Shown: positions 45,551 to 54,416, counted from the first letter of the stretch. The stretch: 64,000 nucleotides of DNA from Streptomyces megasporus (GCF_000718985.1 NZ_JODL01000008.1:91965-155964); one strand, 5' to 3'. Notes: generated by a model not told the origin, from the sequence alone. A program made the numbers and translations.

Positions 45551-46729
45551 ATGCCTCTCCCGCTGTATCTGCTGGCCCTGGCGGTCTTCGCCATGGGCAC
45601 CTCGGAGTTCATGCTCGCCGGCCTGTTGCCGGACATCGCCTCAGAGCTCGACGTCACCGTCGGGACAGCAGGCACGCTCACCTCGGCCTTCGCAGTCGGC
45701 ATGATCGTCGGCGCCCCCCTGGTGGCCGCGCTTGCCCGCACCTGGCCCCGGCGCGCCGGCCTTCTCGGATTCATCCTCGCTTTCGCGGCAGCCCACGCTG
45801 TGGGCGCCCTCACCACCAGCTTCCCGGTCCTGTTCGCCACCCGGGTCGTCGCCGCGCTCGCGAACGCAGGGTTCCTTGCCGTCGCACTGACGACTGCCGC
45901 CACGCTGGTCTCACCCGATAAGAAGGGACGTGCGCTGGCCGTGCTGCTGTCAGGCACGACGGTGGCCACGATCGCCGGTGTCCCCGGTGGGTCGGTACTC
46001 GGTACGTTGCTCGGCTGGCGGGCCACCTTCTGGGCCGTCGCCGCTCTCTGCCTGCCCACAGCCCTCGGCGTCCTGAAGGGGATCCCCACGGGACGTGTGA
46101 AGGCAGAGGCGACCGGCGGGCCGGCCCTGCGAGCGGAGCTCGCCCAGCTCACCCGGCCGCGGTTGATCCTGGTGATGCTGCTCGGCGCGCTGGTGAACGC
46201 GGCGACGTTCGCAAGCTTCACCTTCCTCGCCCCCGTGGTGACCGATACCGCCGGGCTGGACGAGTTGTGGATCTCTGTCGCGCTGGTGCTCTTCGGTGCC
46301 GGTTCCTTCGTCGGCGTCACCGTCGCCGGCCGGCTGTCCGACCAGCGTCCCGGTCTGGTCATCGCAGTCGGTGGTCCGTTGCTGCTCCTCGGCTGGCCGG
46401 CCCTGGCCATGCTGGCCCACCAGCCGGTCGCCCTGTTCGCCCTCGTGTTCGTGCAGGGCGCGCTGTCGTTCGCGCTGGGCAGCACGCTGATCACCCGGGT
46501 CCTCTACGAGGCGGCCGGAGCCCCCACCATGGCCGGCTCGTATGCGACCGCGGCCCTCAACATTGGCGCCGCCGCCGGCCCCCTCATCGCCGCGGCCACT
46601 CTCGGTACCGCGGTCGGGGCCCTGGGGCCGCTGTGGGCAAGCGGACTGCTCGTCGCTGCCGCGCTGCTCATCGCGTTCCCCCTCCGCACGGTGGTCGCGG
46701 CCGGCCGAAGTGCCGAGGCGCTCCAGTGA
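45551..46729 (+). CDS. Cmx/CmrA-type chloramphenicol efflux MFS transporter
   Basis: This 392-aa, 12-helix major facilitator is of the drug:H+ antiporter class. The N-terminus MPLPLYLLALAVFAMGTSEFMLAGLLPDIA and the motif C region (AGVPGGSVLGTLLGWRATFWAV) match Cmx/CmrA/Cml chloramphenicol exporters. Motif A is degenerate (ALARTWPRR). ATG 45551 is chosen because the family starts there; GGAG is 9 nt upstream, and an in-frame ATG 39 bp earlier is less likely. The stop overlaps the start of an IS481 transposase fragment (GTGA). A leader-peptide-like region upstream suggests inducible expression. Substrates other than chloramphenicol are possible. Confidence 0.85.
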   Translation: MPLPLYLLALAVFAMGTSEFMLAGLLPDIASELDVTVGTAGTLTSAFAVGMIVGAPLVAALARTWPRRAGLLGFILAFAAAHAVGALTTSFPVLFATRVVAALANAGFLAVALTTAATLVSPDKKGRALAVLLSGTTVATIAGVPGGSVLGTLLGWRATFWAVAALCLPTALGVLKGIPTGRVKAEATGGPALRAELAQLTRPRLILVMLLGALVNAATFASFTFLAPVVTDTAGLDELWISVALVLFGAGSFVGVTVAGRLSDQRPGLVIAVGGPLLLLGWPALAMLAHQPVALFALVFVQGALSFALGSTLITRVLYEAAGAPTMAGSYATAALNIGAAAGPLIAAATLGTAVGALGPLWASGLLVAAALLIAFPLRTVVAAGRSAEALQ

Positions 46730-47244
46730 TACACGCGAACGCCCCCTTGAACATCGAGGGAAGCCGACGGCTCGTGGAGCGCTGCCGCGGTCGTCCGATC
46801 GCCCATGTGGCCGCCGAGGCCGGCGTCTCCCGCGCCTGCCTGTCCAAGTGGAAGAACCGGTACGACACGCACGGCGAGGCCGGGCTGCGGGACCGCTCCA
46901 GCGTCCCGCGCTGCTCACCGACCCGGACCCCACCCGACGTCGTCGAACGGATCGAGCGGCTGCGGCGGGACAACAAGTGGTCCGCCCGCAGGATCGCGCT
47001 CGAACTCGAAGGTCAGGGCGTGCGGATCAGCGAACGCACCGTGGGCCGGTGGCCGGCCCGTCTGGGCATCAACCACCGCCGGTTCCTCGACCCGAACGGT
47101 GAGGTCAACCGACAACCGCGGAAGATCCAAGCTCGACGGCCGGGCCACATGGTCCACGTCGATGTGAAGAAGGTGGGTCGTATCCCCGATGGTGGCGGCC
47201 GGCGCGCACACGGACGCGGTCCTGCTCGCCACCGCCGCCTGTGA
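46726..47244 (+). pseudogene. IS481-family transposase, 3'-truncated
   Basis: The N-terminal ~165 residues of an IS481 transposase are present: helix-turn-helix RPIAHVAAEAGVSRACLSKW, a second HTH DVVERIERLRRDNKWSARRIALELEGQG, and the start of the DDE catalytic domain with its first Asp in GHMVHVDVKKVGRIPDGGG. Homology stops near 47222 and the frame ends at 47244, so the other two acidic residues are missing. GTG 46726 overlaps the exporter stop. This is an insertion-sequence remnant and cannot transpose itself. Confidence 0.88.
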
Positions 47245-47657
47245 CGGTGACGGCGACCGGGCGGACGGTGCCGGACCGGGTGGGGGGCGGGCCGACCGCC
47301 GCCCCGTCCGCCACGCGGGCGCCCCTCGCCATGGAACCCGGGGACGCCGCCGCGCTGGAGAGGGCGGTCCGCGCGTACGTCGACGCCTATTTCGAGCCGG
47401 ACGTCGACGCCGGGTACGCCGCGTACTCCGCCCGCTGCAAGGAGGAGGTCACCGAGGCGGCGTTCGCGGAGAGCCTGAAGCGGGCGCGGGACGCGAACGT
47501 GGACGGTGTCCGGTACGAGATGGAGCGGTACGCCGTCGAGGAGTTCACGGGAGTGACGGCGTACGTGACCTACGGGGTGGGCGACGAACCCCGGTTCGAC
47601 CATCGGCGGCAGCAGTGGTCCCGCGAGGACGGCGAGTGGCGGTACGACGCCTGCTGA
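47241..47657 (+). CDS. 5'-truncated secreted protein, function unknown
   Basis: The 138-aa frame has a SnoaL/NTF2-like helical-beta tail (AALERAVRAYVDAYFEPDVDAGYAAYSARCKEEVTEAAFAESLKRARD, then YGVGDEPRFDHRRQQWSREDGEWRYDAC). Just upstream, in the frame starting at 47189, a lipoprotein-signal-like AVLLATAAC is readable, ending where the IS481 fragment stops. I infer that the original lipoprotein gene was cut at its 5' end by the insertion and frameshifted near 47260, so the annotated start (GTG 47241) may not be used. Whether the protein is still made is unclear. Confidence 0.5.
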   Translation: MTVTATGRTVPDRVGGGPTAAPSATRAPLAMEPGDAAALERAVRAYVDAYFEPDVDAGYAAYSARCKEEVTEAAFAESLKRARDANVDGVRYEMERYAVEEFTGVTAYVTYGVGDEPRFDHRRQQWSREDGEWRYDAC

Positions 47658-47715
47658 ACCGGCCGGCCCGGTCGCCGCGCCGTCCCGACGGCGGCAGGGG
47701 TCGGAGCGGTGGGTG

Positions 47716-48117
47716 TCAGAGGAGTTTCCCGGCCGTCTTGAGGTCGTCGAGGACCAGCCGGGTGGCCGGGGAGACGCGGTCGCGGTCGGCGTGGGACAGC
47801 CAGAGGATCTCCTCGACCTCGGCGGAGGCGGTCGGCGTGCCCCGGTGGTCACCGGTGTAGCAGGTCATGCGGACGACCGTGCCCTCCGCGCGGCCGTGGG
47901 CCTGGGCTTCGTACACGCCCAGGAGTTCGACGGTCTCCGGGACGAGGTCCACGGCCAGCTCCTCCCGGACCTCGCGCACCAGGGTTTGCACGTCGCTCTC
48001 GCCCTCCTCCCGTTTGCCGCCGGGGAGGTAGCAGGTGTCCTTCCCTCGGGAGCGGGCGCACAGCACCTTCCCGTCCTCGATCCGCACCCACGCCACCTTG
48101 TCGATCGCGACCGCCAT
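47716..48117 (-). CDS. NUDIX hydrolase
   Basis: This 133-aa single-domain NUDIX protein has a box with GKREEGESDVQTLVREVREELAVDL (G, E, RE, EE positions intact). Core strands WVRIEDGKVLCARSRGKDTCYLPGGK and VVRMTCYTGDHRG flank it. ATG 48117 follows AGGGCAGG. Substrate unknown; many such enzymes clean up oxidised or capped nucleotides. It is separate from the NUDIX gene near ppk, with which it shares only the family box. It lies beside a phosphoribosyltransferase on the same strand. Confidence 0.88.
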   Translation of the reverse strand: MAVAIDKVAWVRIEDGKVLCARSRGKDTCYLPGGKREEGESDVQTLVREVREELAVDLVPETVELLGVYEAQAHGRAEGTVVRMTCYTGDHRGTPTASAEVEEILWLSHADRDRVSPATRLVLDDLKTAGKLL

Positions 48118-48254
48118 CGCCCTGCCCTCACTCGTACGGAATCCGGACGGAAGGACCCTACCGGCGGGGGAACACGCCCCTCCGGTCCGGGGTTCGCGCA
48201 CGGCCCGCGCCCACCGGGAAGGGGCTGTACGTCCGCTGCGTCCGCCGTGTCCGC

Positions 48255-48803
48255 TCAGCCCAGCTCGCGCTCGCGCAGCAGACCGTGGAGTCGCAGGTCG
48301 CGGCGCGCGGCCGAGGCGGTGGCGTCCACCAGGACGGCCGCGCCCACCCAGGTGGAACCGGAGTCCTCGACCAGGCGGCGCGCCGCTTGGGCGGTGGCGG
48401 AGGTGGCCGCCCAGTCGTCCACGAAGAGCACCCGGAGCCCGGAACGCAGCAGACGGCGTCGTACGCCCCACTCGACGGTACGGCCCGAATAATCCGGCGG
48501 TGTGTTGCGCAACAGGACCCGGTCGCCCGTCTCCTCTTCCCCGAAGTCCCTGCGCATCTCGACGAAGCCCGCTCCCAGGGCGATCGCGGTCGGGGGGCCG
48601 AGGAGGAAGCCCGTGGACTCGGGCGCGAGCACCGTCGTGATCCGCTCCCGGGGGTGCAGGCCGGCGAGCGCGGGGCCCAGGGCGGCGAGGAGGGACGGGT
48701 CGGCCCACCACGAGGAGAGGTCCGCGCGGTTCTCCGGCCCCCGCCAGGCGAACGCCTCTCGCAGTCGCCGACGGAGGCCGTCCCGATCGTCCCGCGCGTC
48801 CAT
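48255..48803 (-). CDS. Phosphoribosyltransferase-like protein
   Basis: This 182-aa type I PRTase-fold protein has the PRPP loop GLRVLFVDDWAATSATAQAARRLVE, with the acidic pair of the motif, preceded by the flexible-loop region VEWGVRRRLL. VLAPESTGFLLGPPTAIALGAGFVEMRR resembles adenine PRTases. The nucleobase pocket is not recognisable, so the substrate is open. The start is uncertain: ATG 48803 (MDARDDRDG) or GTG 48821; neither has a good ribosome site. Confidence 0.78.
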   Translation of the reverse strand: MDARDDRDGLRRRLREAFAWRGPENRADLSSWWADPSLLAALGPALAGLHPRERITTVLAPESTGFLLGPPTAIALGAGFVEMRRDFGEEETGDRVLLRNTPPDYSGRTVEWGVRRRLLRSGLRVLFVDDWAATSATAQAARRLVEDSGSTWVGAAVLVDATASAARRDLRLHGLLRERELG

Positions 48804-48821
48804 GGACGGATGATTCCGCAC

Positions 48822-49272
48822 ACCGCCGCCGGCCGTCGAAGGAATTCACGCCCCGGGCCCTCGCGTGGGGAAACCACTCGAACTCGGCGCCACCGTCACG
48901 GTGTTCGTCGCTCGGGACCCGCTCGGGTGCGGTCCGTCGCGGGTCGGTGGCCGTGACGAGCAGCGCCCCGCACACCAGGCCGACGACGGGCCGACGACGG
49001 TCTTCTCCATGCGCGACGGCGGTGAAGCCCACGCGCCGCCTCGGGCCGGAGCGGGAGCGGTCGGCGTGGTGCGAAAAGCCCATCAGAATAGTCCGAGGAT
49101 CGGTGAATCGGCTGAAACATCCCCTTTCGGGGGTTAGAGAGGGTTGTTACGGTGACAACCGAACTGCTCGACGCCGTGTGAGCGCGGGCCGACCTCGGGT
49201 CGGTGTGCGGGGGACGCATTCGCCCGGAAGGTCGGCTCCCCGCACCCGGTCGCCTACCTCCAGGAGCCAGCA
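48822..49272. other. Intergenic region before AMIN-like lipoprotein
   Basis: This 450-bp region has short frames on both strands that lack ribosome sites and family features, so I call no gene. A hairpin GGTTGT-tacggtg-ACAACC (49142-49160) and the GAAACATCCCC stretch (49115-49125) mark the probable promoter area of the downstream lipoprotein. Confidence 0.4.
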
Positions 49273-49971
49273 GTGACACGCCGTTCCACCCTGACCGCGA
49301 TCGCCCTCGCGTCCGCCCTGTCGGTGGCGGCCTGTGGAGGAGAGGGGGCGGGAGGCACCGACCGTCCGGCCGCCTCGACCGGGACGTCCGCCTCGACCGG
49401 GACGTCCGCCTCGACCGGGACGTCCGCCTCGCCCTCCCCCGGCACGACGGACGGAACGCCCTCGGCGACGACGCCCCGGGAGCCCGCCCCGCCGCCCGCG
49501 AGCGCGAGCGGAACGGCGGACGCCGCGCCACGGGACACCACCCGGAAGTCGGGCGAGGGCAGGGGAGCGGACGAGACCGAGCTCGCGGTGCTGACCAGGG
49601 TGCGGGTGGGCGTCCACGGCACCTACGACCGGGTCGTCTTCGACTTCGAAGGGGGCGTCCCGCCCTACGTCGTCGAGTACGTGGACGCCCTCCACCAGGA
49701 CGGTTCCGGCGAGGAGATCCCCATCGCGGGCGAGCACCGGATGATGCTCGTCTTCGCCAGGGCCCAACCGGAGAGCCCGGAGAAGAAGTTCGACGCCGTG
49801 GACGCGGGCACGCCCACCGTGCGGGGGTTGGAACTCGTCAGCTACTTCGAGGGCGACACCCGCTTCGGCATCGGCGTCGACACCCGCCGCGGCGACGGCC
49901 GACCGGGATTCCGGGTCACCGAGGTCCGCGACAAGATCGTCGTCGACATCGCGCACGAGGCGGCGGGCTGA
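49273..49971 (+). CDS. AMIN-like domain lipoprotein
   Basis: This 232-aa secreted lipoprotein has lipobox VAAC with Cys21. The next ~75 residues are a Ser/Thr/Ala/Pro-rich linker containing three perfect copies of STGTSA. The C-terminal beta domain (VLTRVRVGVHGTYDRVVFDFEGGVPPYVVEYV, FGIGVDTRRGDGRPGFRV, KIVVDIAHEA) is of the AMIN-like actinobacterial type, often involved in cell-envelope polysaccharide binding. GTG 49273 follows AGGAG. Anchored on the outer face of the membrane. Confidence 0.85.
   Translation: MTRRSTLTAIALASALSVAACGGEGAGGTDRPAASTGTSASTGTSASTGTSASPSPGTTDGTPSATTPREPAPPPASASGTADAAPRDTTRKSGEGRGADETELAVLTRVRVGVHGTYDRVVFDFEGGVPPYVVEYVDALHQDGSGEEIPIAGEHRMMLVFARAQPESPEKKFDAVDAGTPTVRGLELVSYFEGDTRFGIGVDTRRGDGRPGFRVTEVRDKIVVDIAHEAAG
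49372..49425 (+). repeat. Three perfect 18-bp tandem repeats in coding sequence
   Basis: The unit GCCTCGACCGGGACGTCC occurs at 49372-49389, 49390-49407 and 49408-49425 without any mismatch. It encodes the repeated linker of the AMIN-like lipoprotein. Perfect identity indicates recent slippage; copy number is likely variable between strains. Confidence 0.9.
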
Positions 49972-50001
49972 CCTGCGCGACCGGCCCCGACCGCACGGGG
50001 T

Positions 50002-52776
50002 TCAGTCCGCCGCCGGGGCGAAGCGGGCGAGGAGGTCGCCGGCGGCGAGAAGGCGGACGTCCGCGCCGATACCGGCATCCAGGAGGCCGGGGAAGAGGCG
50101 GTACAGCTCGCCGCTTCCCCACTCGGCCGGGAGGTCGCCGTGGACGAGCGCGGCGAACCGGCCGTCCGCGGCGAGCACGTCGGCGAGCGCGTCGGTGACC
50201 TCCTCCGCCTTCCCCGTGCGCAGGTCGTCGTGGGCGTACCCCTCCAGGACGCGGGCGGTGAAGGCGCCGACGCCCTCCTCCGCGCCGCGCCGGTAGCGGG
50301 CCAGACAGAGACCGTCGGACGAGCGCACCCACACCTCCGGTGAACCGGCGGCGGCCAGCCGGACGGCGAGGTCCCACACGGTGGCGCGGGCGCCGGGCGC
50401 GAAGTGGACGGTCAGGTCGGAGGCGAGTCGGCCCAGCCGGTCGCGGTGGCGGTACACGTTGTGGAAGCCGCCGGAGACCGACAGGTTGGTGTCCGTCCAC
50501 AGGGCGGTGCGTCCCTCCAGGTCCAGGACCATGGGCAGGCACACCATGGTGTCGCCGGCCAGGTCGAAGCGCTGTCGGACCAGCCTCGGGTCGAACCGCC
50601 GTCCCCGGCCGGCCGCCTTCTCCTCGGGGAGCGGCATGACACCGGCGAACGCGTCGACCAACTCGTCGAACGGCACGGCGTTGTAGCTGAACACCACCAT
50701 CGCGGCGTACCGCGCCCCGGCCGCCGCCAGCGCCGCCACGTCCAGGTCGACGAACTCCGTCGCGCCGTTCGGCGGCGGGGCGGAGGTGAAGTCGCCCGAG
50801 TGGACGGCGGCGCGGTCGGCGAAGGCCAGGTGGGTGTAGTCGCACAGGCCGACGAAACGCCACTGCGCGTCGTACAGCGCCACCGACAGGTCCAGGTCGA
50901 CCCGCTGGCCCCTGTTCTGCGTCCAGTGGAGGAACAGCCGCAGCCTCCCGCCGTCGGGCAGCGGGCGGCGGCTGCCGCGCGGCACGGCGATCAGGGCCTT
51001 GGCCGCCGCCCGCTCGGCGAACGGCACCACCAGGTCGGCCAGCCCCGCGTCGAGGACGGCCACGCCGTGCGGTTCGCCCGCCGACTCGCGCGCCCGGCGC
51101 AGCAGTTCGTCCTCCAGCGCCGCGCACACCGTCTCGGCCGCGGCACGCGACACGGGCGGGGCGTGGTCGTCGACGCCGTGGGCCAGGGCGACCGTGCCGC
51201 GCGGGAAGAACACCCGCCGCTCGCCCGCCTCGTGGGGGACGCGCAGCCGCCCCCAGGCGCCCAGCAGCGGCCCCGGGCCGACCCGGCGCAGGGCGGCCGG
51301 AAGCCCGTCGAGCAGGCCCGGCGGAAGGTCGTCGCCCTTCGTCCACACACTGTGGACGCGCAGCAGGTGGTGGAGACGGCGGACCAGTTCGCCGGGGCGG
51401 CGCAGCAGCAGCGCGGTGGCACCGGCCGTGTCCCCGCGGGCCAGCAGCTCCTCGACCTCGGAGGCGAACGTCCGCACCGCCAGGCGGACGGCCTTGCCGG
51501 GACGGCCCGCGACCAGCCGCACCCGGTCGCCCATGCCGTCCGTGGCGTCCACCAGCCAGTCGGCCTTGCCCGAGCCCAGGTCGGTGCCGCGCACGGCGGC
51601 GAACGCCACCGCGGCGCGCGGGAAGCGGTTCCGGTGCTCGAACGGGTGGAGCACCTCGCCCACGCGCTTCCACGCCGACGGCCGGCGCAGCATGTCCTCG
51701 GCCACCGTCTCCGGCGGCAGGGCGTCGAGCACGCCGAGGAGCGCGCGGCGCAGCGGACGCGGCACCGACCGCAGGCGCGGCGGGGCCGGCAGCAGGTCCG
51801 GCTCGGCGCCGGAGTACGCCCACAGCAGGCGCAGCACGTCGGTGGCCGTGTCCAGGCGGGTGCGCAGCGACTCCCGCGCGGCCGGGGCGGTTTCGGGGTC
51901 GTTCAGCAGCGCGGCCAGGACCGTGGCCTTGGTCTCGCGCACCGGGATCTCCTCCGGCAGCCAGTCCAGGCCGGGGCCGGCGTGGGGCAGGACGGTGGCC
52001 AGGTCCGCGCGGTCCTGCGGCGACAGCGGGGTGCGGCGGGCCGACAGGTCGGCCAGCACCGAGAGCGCGCCGGCCCGCGGCCCGGAGCCCTCTCCCAGAC
52101 GCAGGGGACGCAGCGGCGGAGGCGCCTCGTCCCGCCGCTCCGACGTCCGCTCGACCTTCGCCGCCTTGGGGCGGCGCGGCTCGGACAGGTCCAGGTACGG
52201 GACCGCCGGGTCGGTCACGTGGGCGCCGCACACCGGGCAGGGGAGGTCGTACGGCGTCTCCTGCTCGAGCGCCGCCCGTGCCAGGCACTCGGAGCACACC
52301 AGGTGGGCGCACGGCGCGAGCGCGCCGATGTCGCCGGTGCGCCCGCACGACACGCACGGCTGGTGCGGTTGGTTCAGCAGGAAGGCCAGGATGTGCTCGC
52401 TGTAGAGGCTGTGCGCGTGGCTCGGCACGGAGTCGGGGAAGCCGCGGAACAGCGGGACGTGTTCGCGGTCGGCGCCCAGCAGCGCGTCGATCCGGCCGAG
52501 CAGGCGGATGCCGTGCTCCGCGAGGTCGGCCGGCGGCAGGGCGGCGAGCGCGGCGCGCAGCGAGGCCGTCAGGACGTATCCGCGTGCGGCGAGATCGGCC
52601 TCCAGCGCCGTCAATCCCCGGGCATTGACGTGGGAAGTGCGGGGAACGGCACGCGCGCCGTCCGCCGGCGCGGCGACGTACACCGTGAAGAAGCGCCGCA
52701 GCAGCACCCCTTCGAGGTCGTCCGCGGCCGTGGTCGTCGTGACGTCGGTACGGTCGCCGACACGTGTGACGGCCAT
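50002..52776 (-). CDS. RING-finger protein with TerD-like domain (MXAN_6230/SCO0854 type)
   Basis: This 924-aa protein has an N-terminal globular region, a C3HC4 RING finger with C141, C144, C156, H158, C161, C164, C180 and C183 in the exact spacing C-x2-C-x11-C-x-H-x2-C-x2-C-x15-C-x2-C. A long helical middle follows. Near residues 620-720 lies a TerD-like stretch with VDLDLSVALYDAQWRFVGLCDYTHLAF and NAVPFDELVDAFAGVM, whose acidic residues in TerD bind calcium. I recognise it as the MXAN_6230/SCO0854 RING family. Its partner, and whether it works as a ubiquitin-ligase-like protein, are unknown; no ubiquitin-like or E2 gene is adjacent. ATG 52776 follows GGGGT. It is monocistronic in the window. 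Confidence 0.85.
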   Translation of the reverse strand: MAVTRVGDRTDVTTTTAADDLEGVLLRRFFTVYVAAPADGARAVPRTSHVNARGLTALEADLAARGYVLTASLRAALAALPPADLAEHGIRLLGRIDALLGADREHVPLFRGFPDSVPSHAHSLYSEHILAFLLNQPHQPCVSCGRTGDIGALAPCAHLVCSECLARAALEQETPYDLPCPVCGAHVTDPAVPYLDLSEPRRPKAAKVERTSERRDEAPPPLRPLRLGEGSGPRAGALSVLADLSARRTPLSPQDRADLATVLPHAGPGLDWLPEEIPVRETKATVLAALLNDPETAPAARESLRTRLDTATDVLRLLWAYSGAEPDLLPAPPRLRSVPRPLRRALLGVLDALPPETVAEDMLRRPSAWKRVGEVLHPFEHRNRFPRAAVAFAAVRGTDLGSGKADWLVDATDGMGDRVRLVAGRPGKAVRLAVRTFASEVEELLARGDTAGATALLLRRPGELVRRLHHLLRVHSVWTKGDDLPPGLLDGLPAALRRVGPGPLLGAWGRLRVPHEAGERRVFFPRGTVALAHGVDDHAPPVSRAAAETVCAALEDELLRRARESAGEPHGVAVLDAGLADLVVPFAERAAAKALIAVPRGSRRPLPDGGRLRLFLHWTQNRGQRVDLDLSVALYDAQWRFVGLCDYTHLAFADRAAVHSGDFTSAPPPNGATEFVDLDVAALAAAGARYAAMVVFSYNAVPFDELVDAFAGVMPLPEEKAAGRGRRFDPRLVRQRFDLAGDTMVCLPMVLDLEGRTALWTDTNLSVSGGFHNVYRHRDRLGRLASDLTVHFAPGARATVWDLAVRLAAAGSPEVWVRSSDGLCLARYRRGAEEGVGAFTARVLEGYAHDDLRTGKAEEVTDALADVLAADGRFAALVHGDLPAEWGSGELYRLFPGLLDAGIGADVRLLAAGDLLARFAPAAD

Positions 52777-53044
52777 GTGCACCCCCGTGGAGAAGCGGAA
52801 GGAACTCCGCTCGTGGAAAAGCGGCGCGGGGGCGGGGAGTGGGCGCGCTCGGATTCTTTTTAATGAAAAGAGAGGAGAAGGAAGCACGCCGCGGAGCCGC
52901 CCCCGCGTGCCGCTCACTCTAGGCGGTGGGTCCGACGAGCGGCGAACCGTTTTACCGGCTCGGTCCGGTGACGACACGTCAGGAGCCCGGGGCCCTGGTG
53001 CCGGGTGCGGGCGCGCCGGATTTCGGCTTGTCGCGCATCTGGCC
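52777..53044. other. Divergent region between RING gene and beta-propeller gene
   Basis: This 268-bp region contains no gene. It holds a rare AT-rich patch (about 52855-52880: CTTTTTAATGAAAAG with inverted CTTTT/AAAAG arms, followed by AGAGGAGAAGGA) that may include promoter elements of the RING-protein gene on the minus strand. The rest is GC-rich. Confidence 0.4.
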
Positions 53045-53080
53045 GGCCGTCCGGACGGCCGATACGTTACCCCCGGTAAC
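53045..53080 (+). promoter_or_regulatory. Two palindromes before the beta-propeller gene
   Basis: GGCCGTCCGGACGGCC (53045-53060) is a perfect 16-bp palindrome. Five bases later GTTACC-ccc-GGTAAC (53066-53080) follows. Both stand 30-65 bp before the ATG at 53111, where a repressor or activator would act. Confidence 0.5.
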
Positions 53081-53110
53081 TCGCCCGCCCGTCTGACCAG
53101 GGAGCGCGCC

Positions 53111-54400
53111 ATGACGACCACGACGTCACCCCACCGCCCCTCCCCGCGCCGTCGCCTCTCCCGGCGGCTCGTCGGCTGCGCCGCCGCCCTCGTGCTCGCC
53201 GCCGCCGCGACGCCCGCCTCCGCGGCGGCGGGCGCGGACGCGGGGAAGAACGGGCTGAGAGAAGTGCTGTTCGTCGGCAACAACTGGGACGGGACCGCGG
53301 ACGTCATCGAGTCCACCGGCGACTACGCCAAGGTGGGCCGCATCAACGTCGTCCCCGACAAGAAGGAGCGGCTGCGGGAGATCCACCTCAACCCGATCAA
53401 GCTCGCCTTCTACCTCGGCATCCGCGAGACCGTCGGCGAGGGGCACGACCAGTACGTCGACGACATGTACTCCACCCCGGACGGCTCGGCCGTGGTCGTC
53501 TCCCGCCCCAGCTTCGCCGACGTCGTCTCCATCGACGTCGCCACGGGGAGGATCAACTGGCGCTTCCCCGTCTCCGGTTTCCGCTCCGACCACATGGCCG
53601 TCTCCCCGGACGGGAGGAAGGTCGCCGTCTCGGCCTCGACGTCCAACACCGTCCACGTCCTGGACATCGTCACGGGGAAGGAACTGGGTTCGTTCGCCAC
53701 GGGCGACAAACCGCACGAGAACGTCTTCACCGACGGCGGCCGGTACATCTGGAACATGTCCATCGGCGAGGTCAACAACGCCCTCGACGCTCCCTGGCTG
53801 GACTGGACGAAGGGCGACCGGCGCATCACGATCGCCGACGCGACCACCTTCGAGCGGGTGAAGGTCGTCGACATGCGGGAACGGCTGGACGCCTTCGGCC
53901 GCAAGGACCTGTCGGACTCGGTGAGGCCCGTCGCCTTCACGCCCGACGAGTCCACGCTCTACTTCCAGGTGTCCTTCTTCAACGGATTCCTGGAGTACGA
54001 CGTGGCCGCCGACGAGATCACGCGGCTGAAGGAGCTGCCGAAGAACCCGGAGACGAGCGAGGACCGCACCACCTGGGTCAACGACTCGCGCCATCACGGG
54101 ATGTCGATGAACCCGCGGGGCACCAAGCTGTGCGTCGCCGGGACGATGGACGACTACGCCACCGTCGTGGACCGCAGGACCCTCCAGGAGGGCCCGCTGG
54201 TGACGGTCTCCAAGCCGTACTGGGCCACCGTGAGCGGCGACGGCCGGCACTGCGTGGTCTCCGAGAGCGGCTCCGACCAGGTCACCGCCATCGACTTCGC
54301 CACCGGGCGGAAGGTGGTGTCGGTGCCCGTCGGCGACCACCCGCAGCGGGTGCGGCTGGGGCACGTCCCGGCCGGCTGGACCGGTCCCTCGGCGGGCTGA
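53111..54400 (+). CDS. Secreted YncE-like beta-propeller protein
   Basis: This 429-aa exported protein has a basic, Ala-rich signal peptide (RRRLSRRLVGCAAALVLAAAATPASAAAGA). Repeated blades follow, with the pattern V-x-S-x-D-x-A-T-G-x (VVSIDVATGRINWRFPV, VHVLDIVTGKELGSFATGDKPHE, VTAIDFATGRKVVSVPVGDHPQR), as in YncE/cytochrome-D1-like propellers. GGGAGCG precedes the ATG. A hairpin at 54417 closes the gene. Likely extracellular or cell-wall; ligand unknown. Confidence 0.85.
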   Translation: MTTTTSPHRPSPRRRLSRRLVGCAAALVLAAAATPASAAAGADAGKNGLREVLFVGNNWDGTADVIESTGDYAKVGRINVVPDKKERLREIHLNPIKLAFYLGIRETVGEGHDQYVDDMYSTPDGSAVVVSRPSFADVVSIDVATGRINWRFPVSGFRSDHMAVSPDGRKVAVSASTSNTVHVLDIVTGKELGSFATGDKPHENVFTDGGRYIWNMSIGEVNNALDAPWLDWTKGDRRITIADATTFERVKVVDMRERLDAFGRKDLSDSVRPVAFTPDESTLYFQVSFFNGFLEYDVAADEITRLKELPKNPETSEDRTTWVNDSRHHGMSMNPRGTKLCVAGTMDDYATVVDRRTLQEGPLVTVSKPYWATVSGDGRHCVVSESGSDQVTAIDFATGRKVVSVPVGDHPQRVRLGHVPAGWTGPSAG

Positions 54401-54416
54401 TCGGTCCCGCTCCGCG

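Noticed and set aside
44632..46494. 620-aa minus frame covering the ATP-binding protein and antisense of the exporter
   Set aside because: Only the last 147 residues show HATPase motifs; the rest is the shadow of the membrane exporter.
48865..49137. 90-aa plus-strand ORF and a minus-strand frame starting 49083
   Set aside because: Neither has a convincing ribosome site, family motif or conserved-looking core; left as intergenic.
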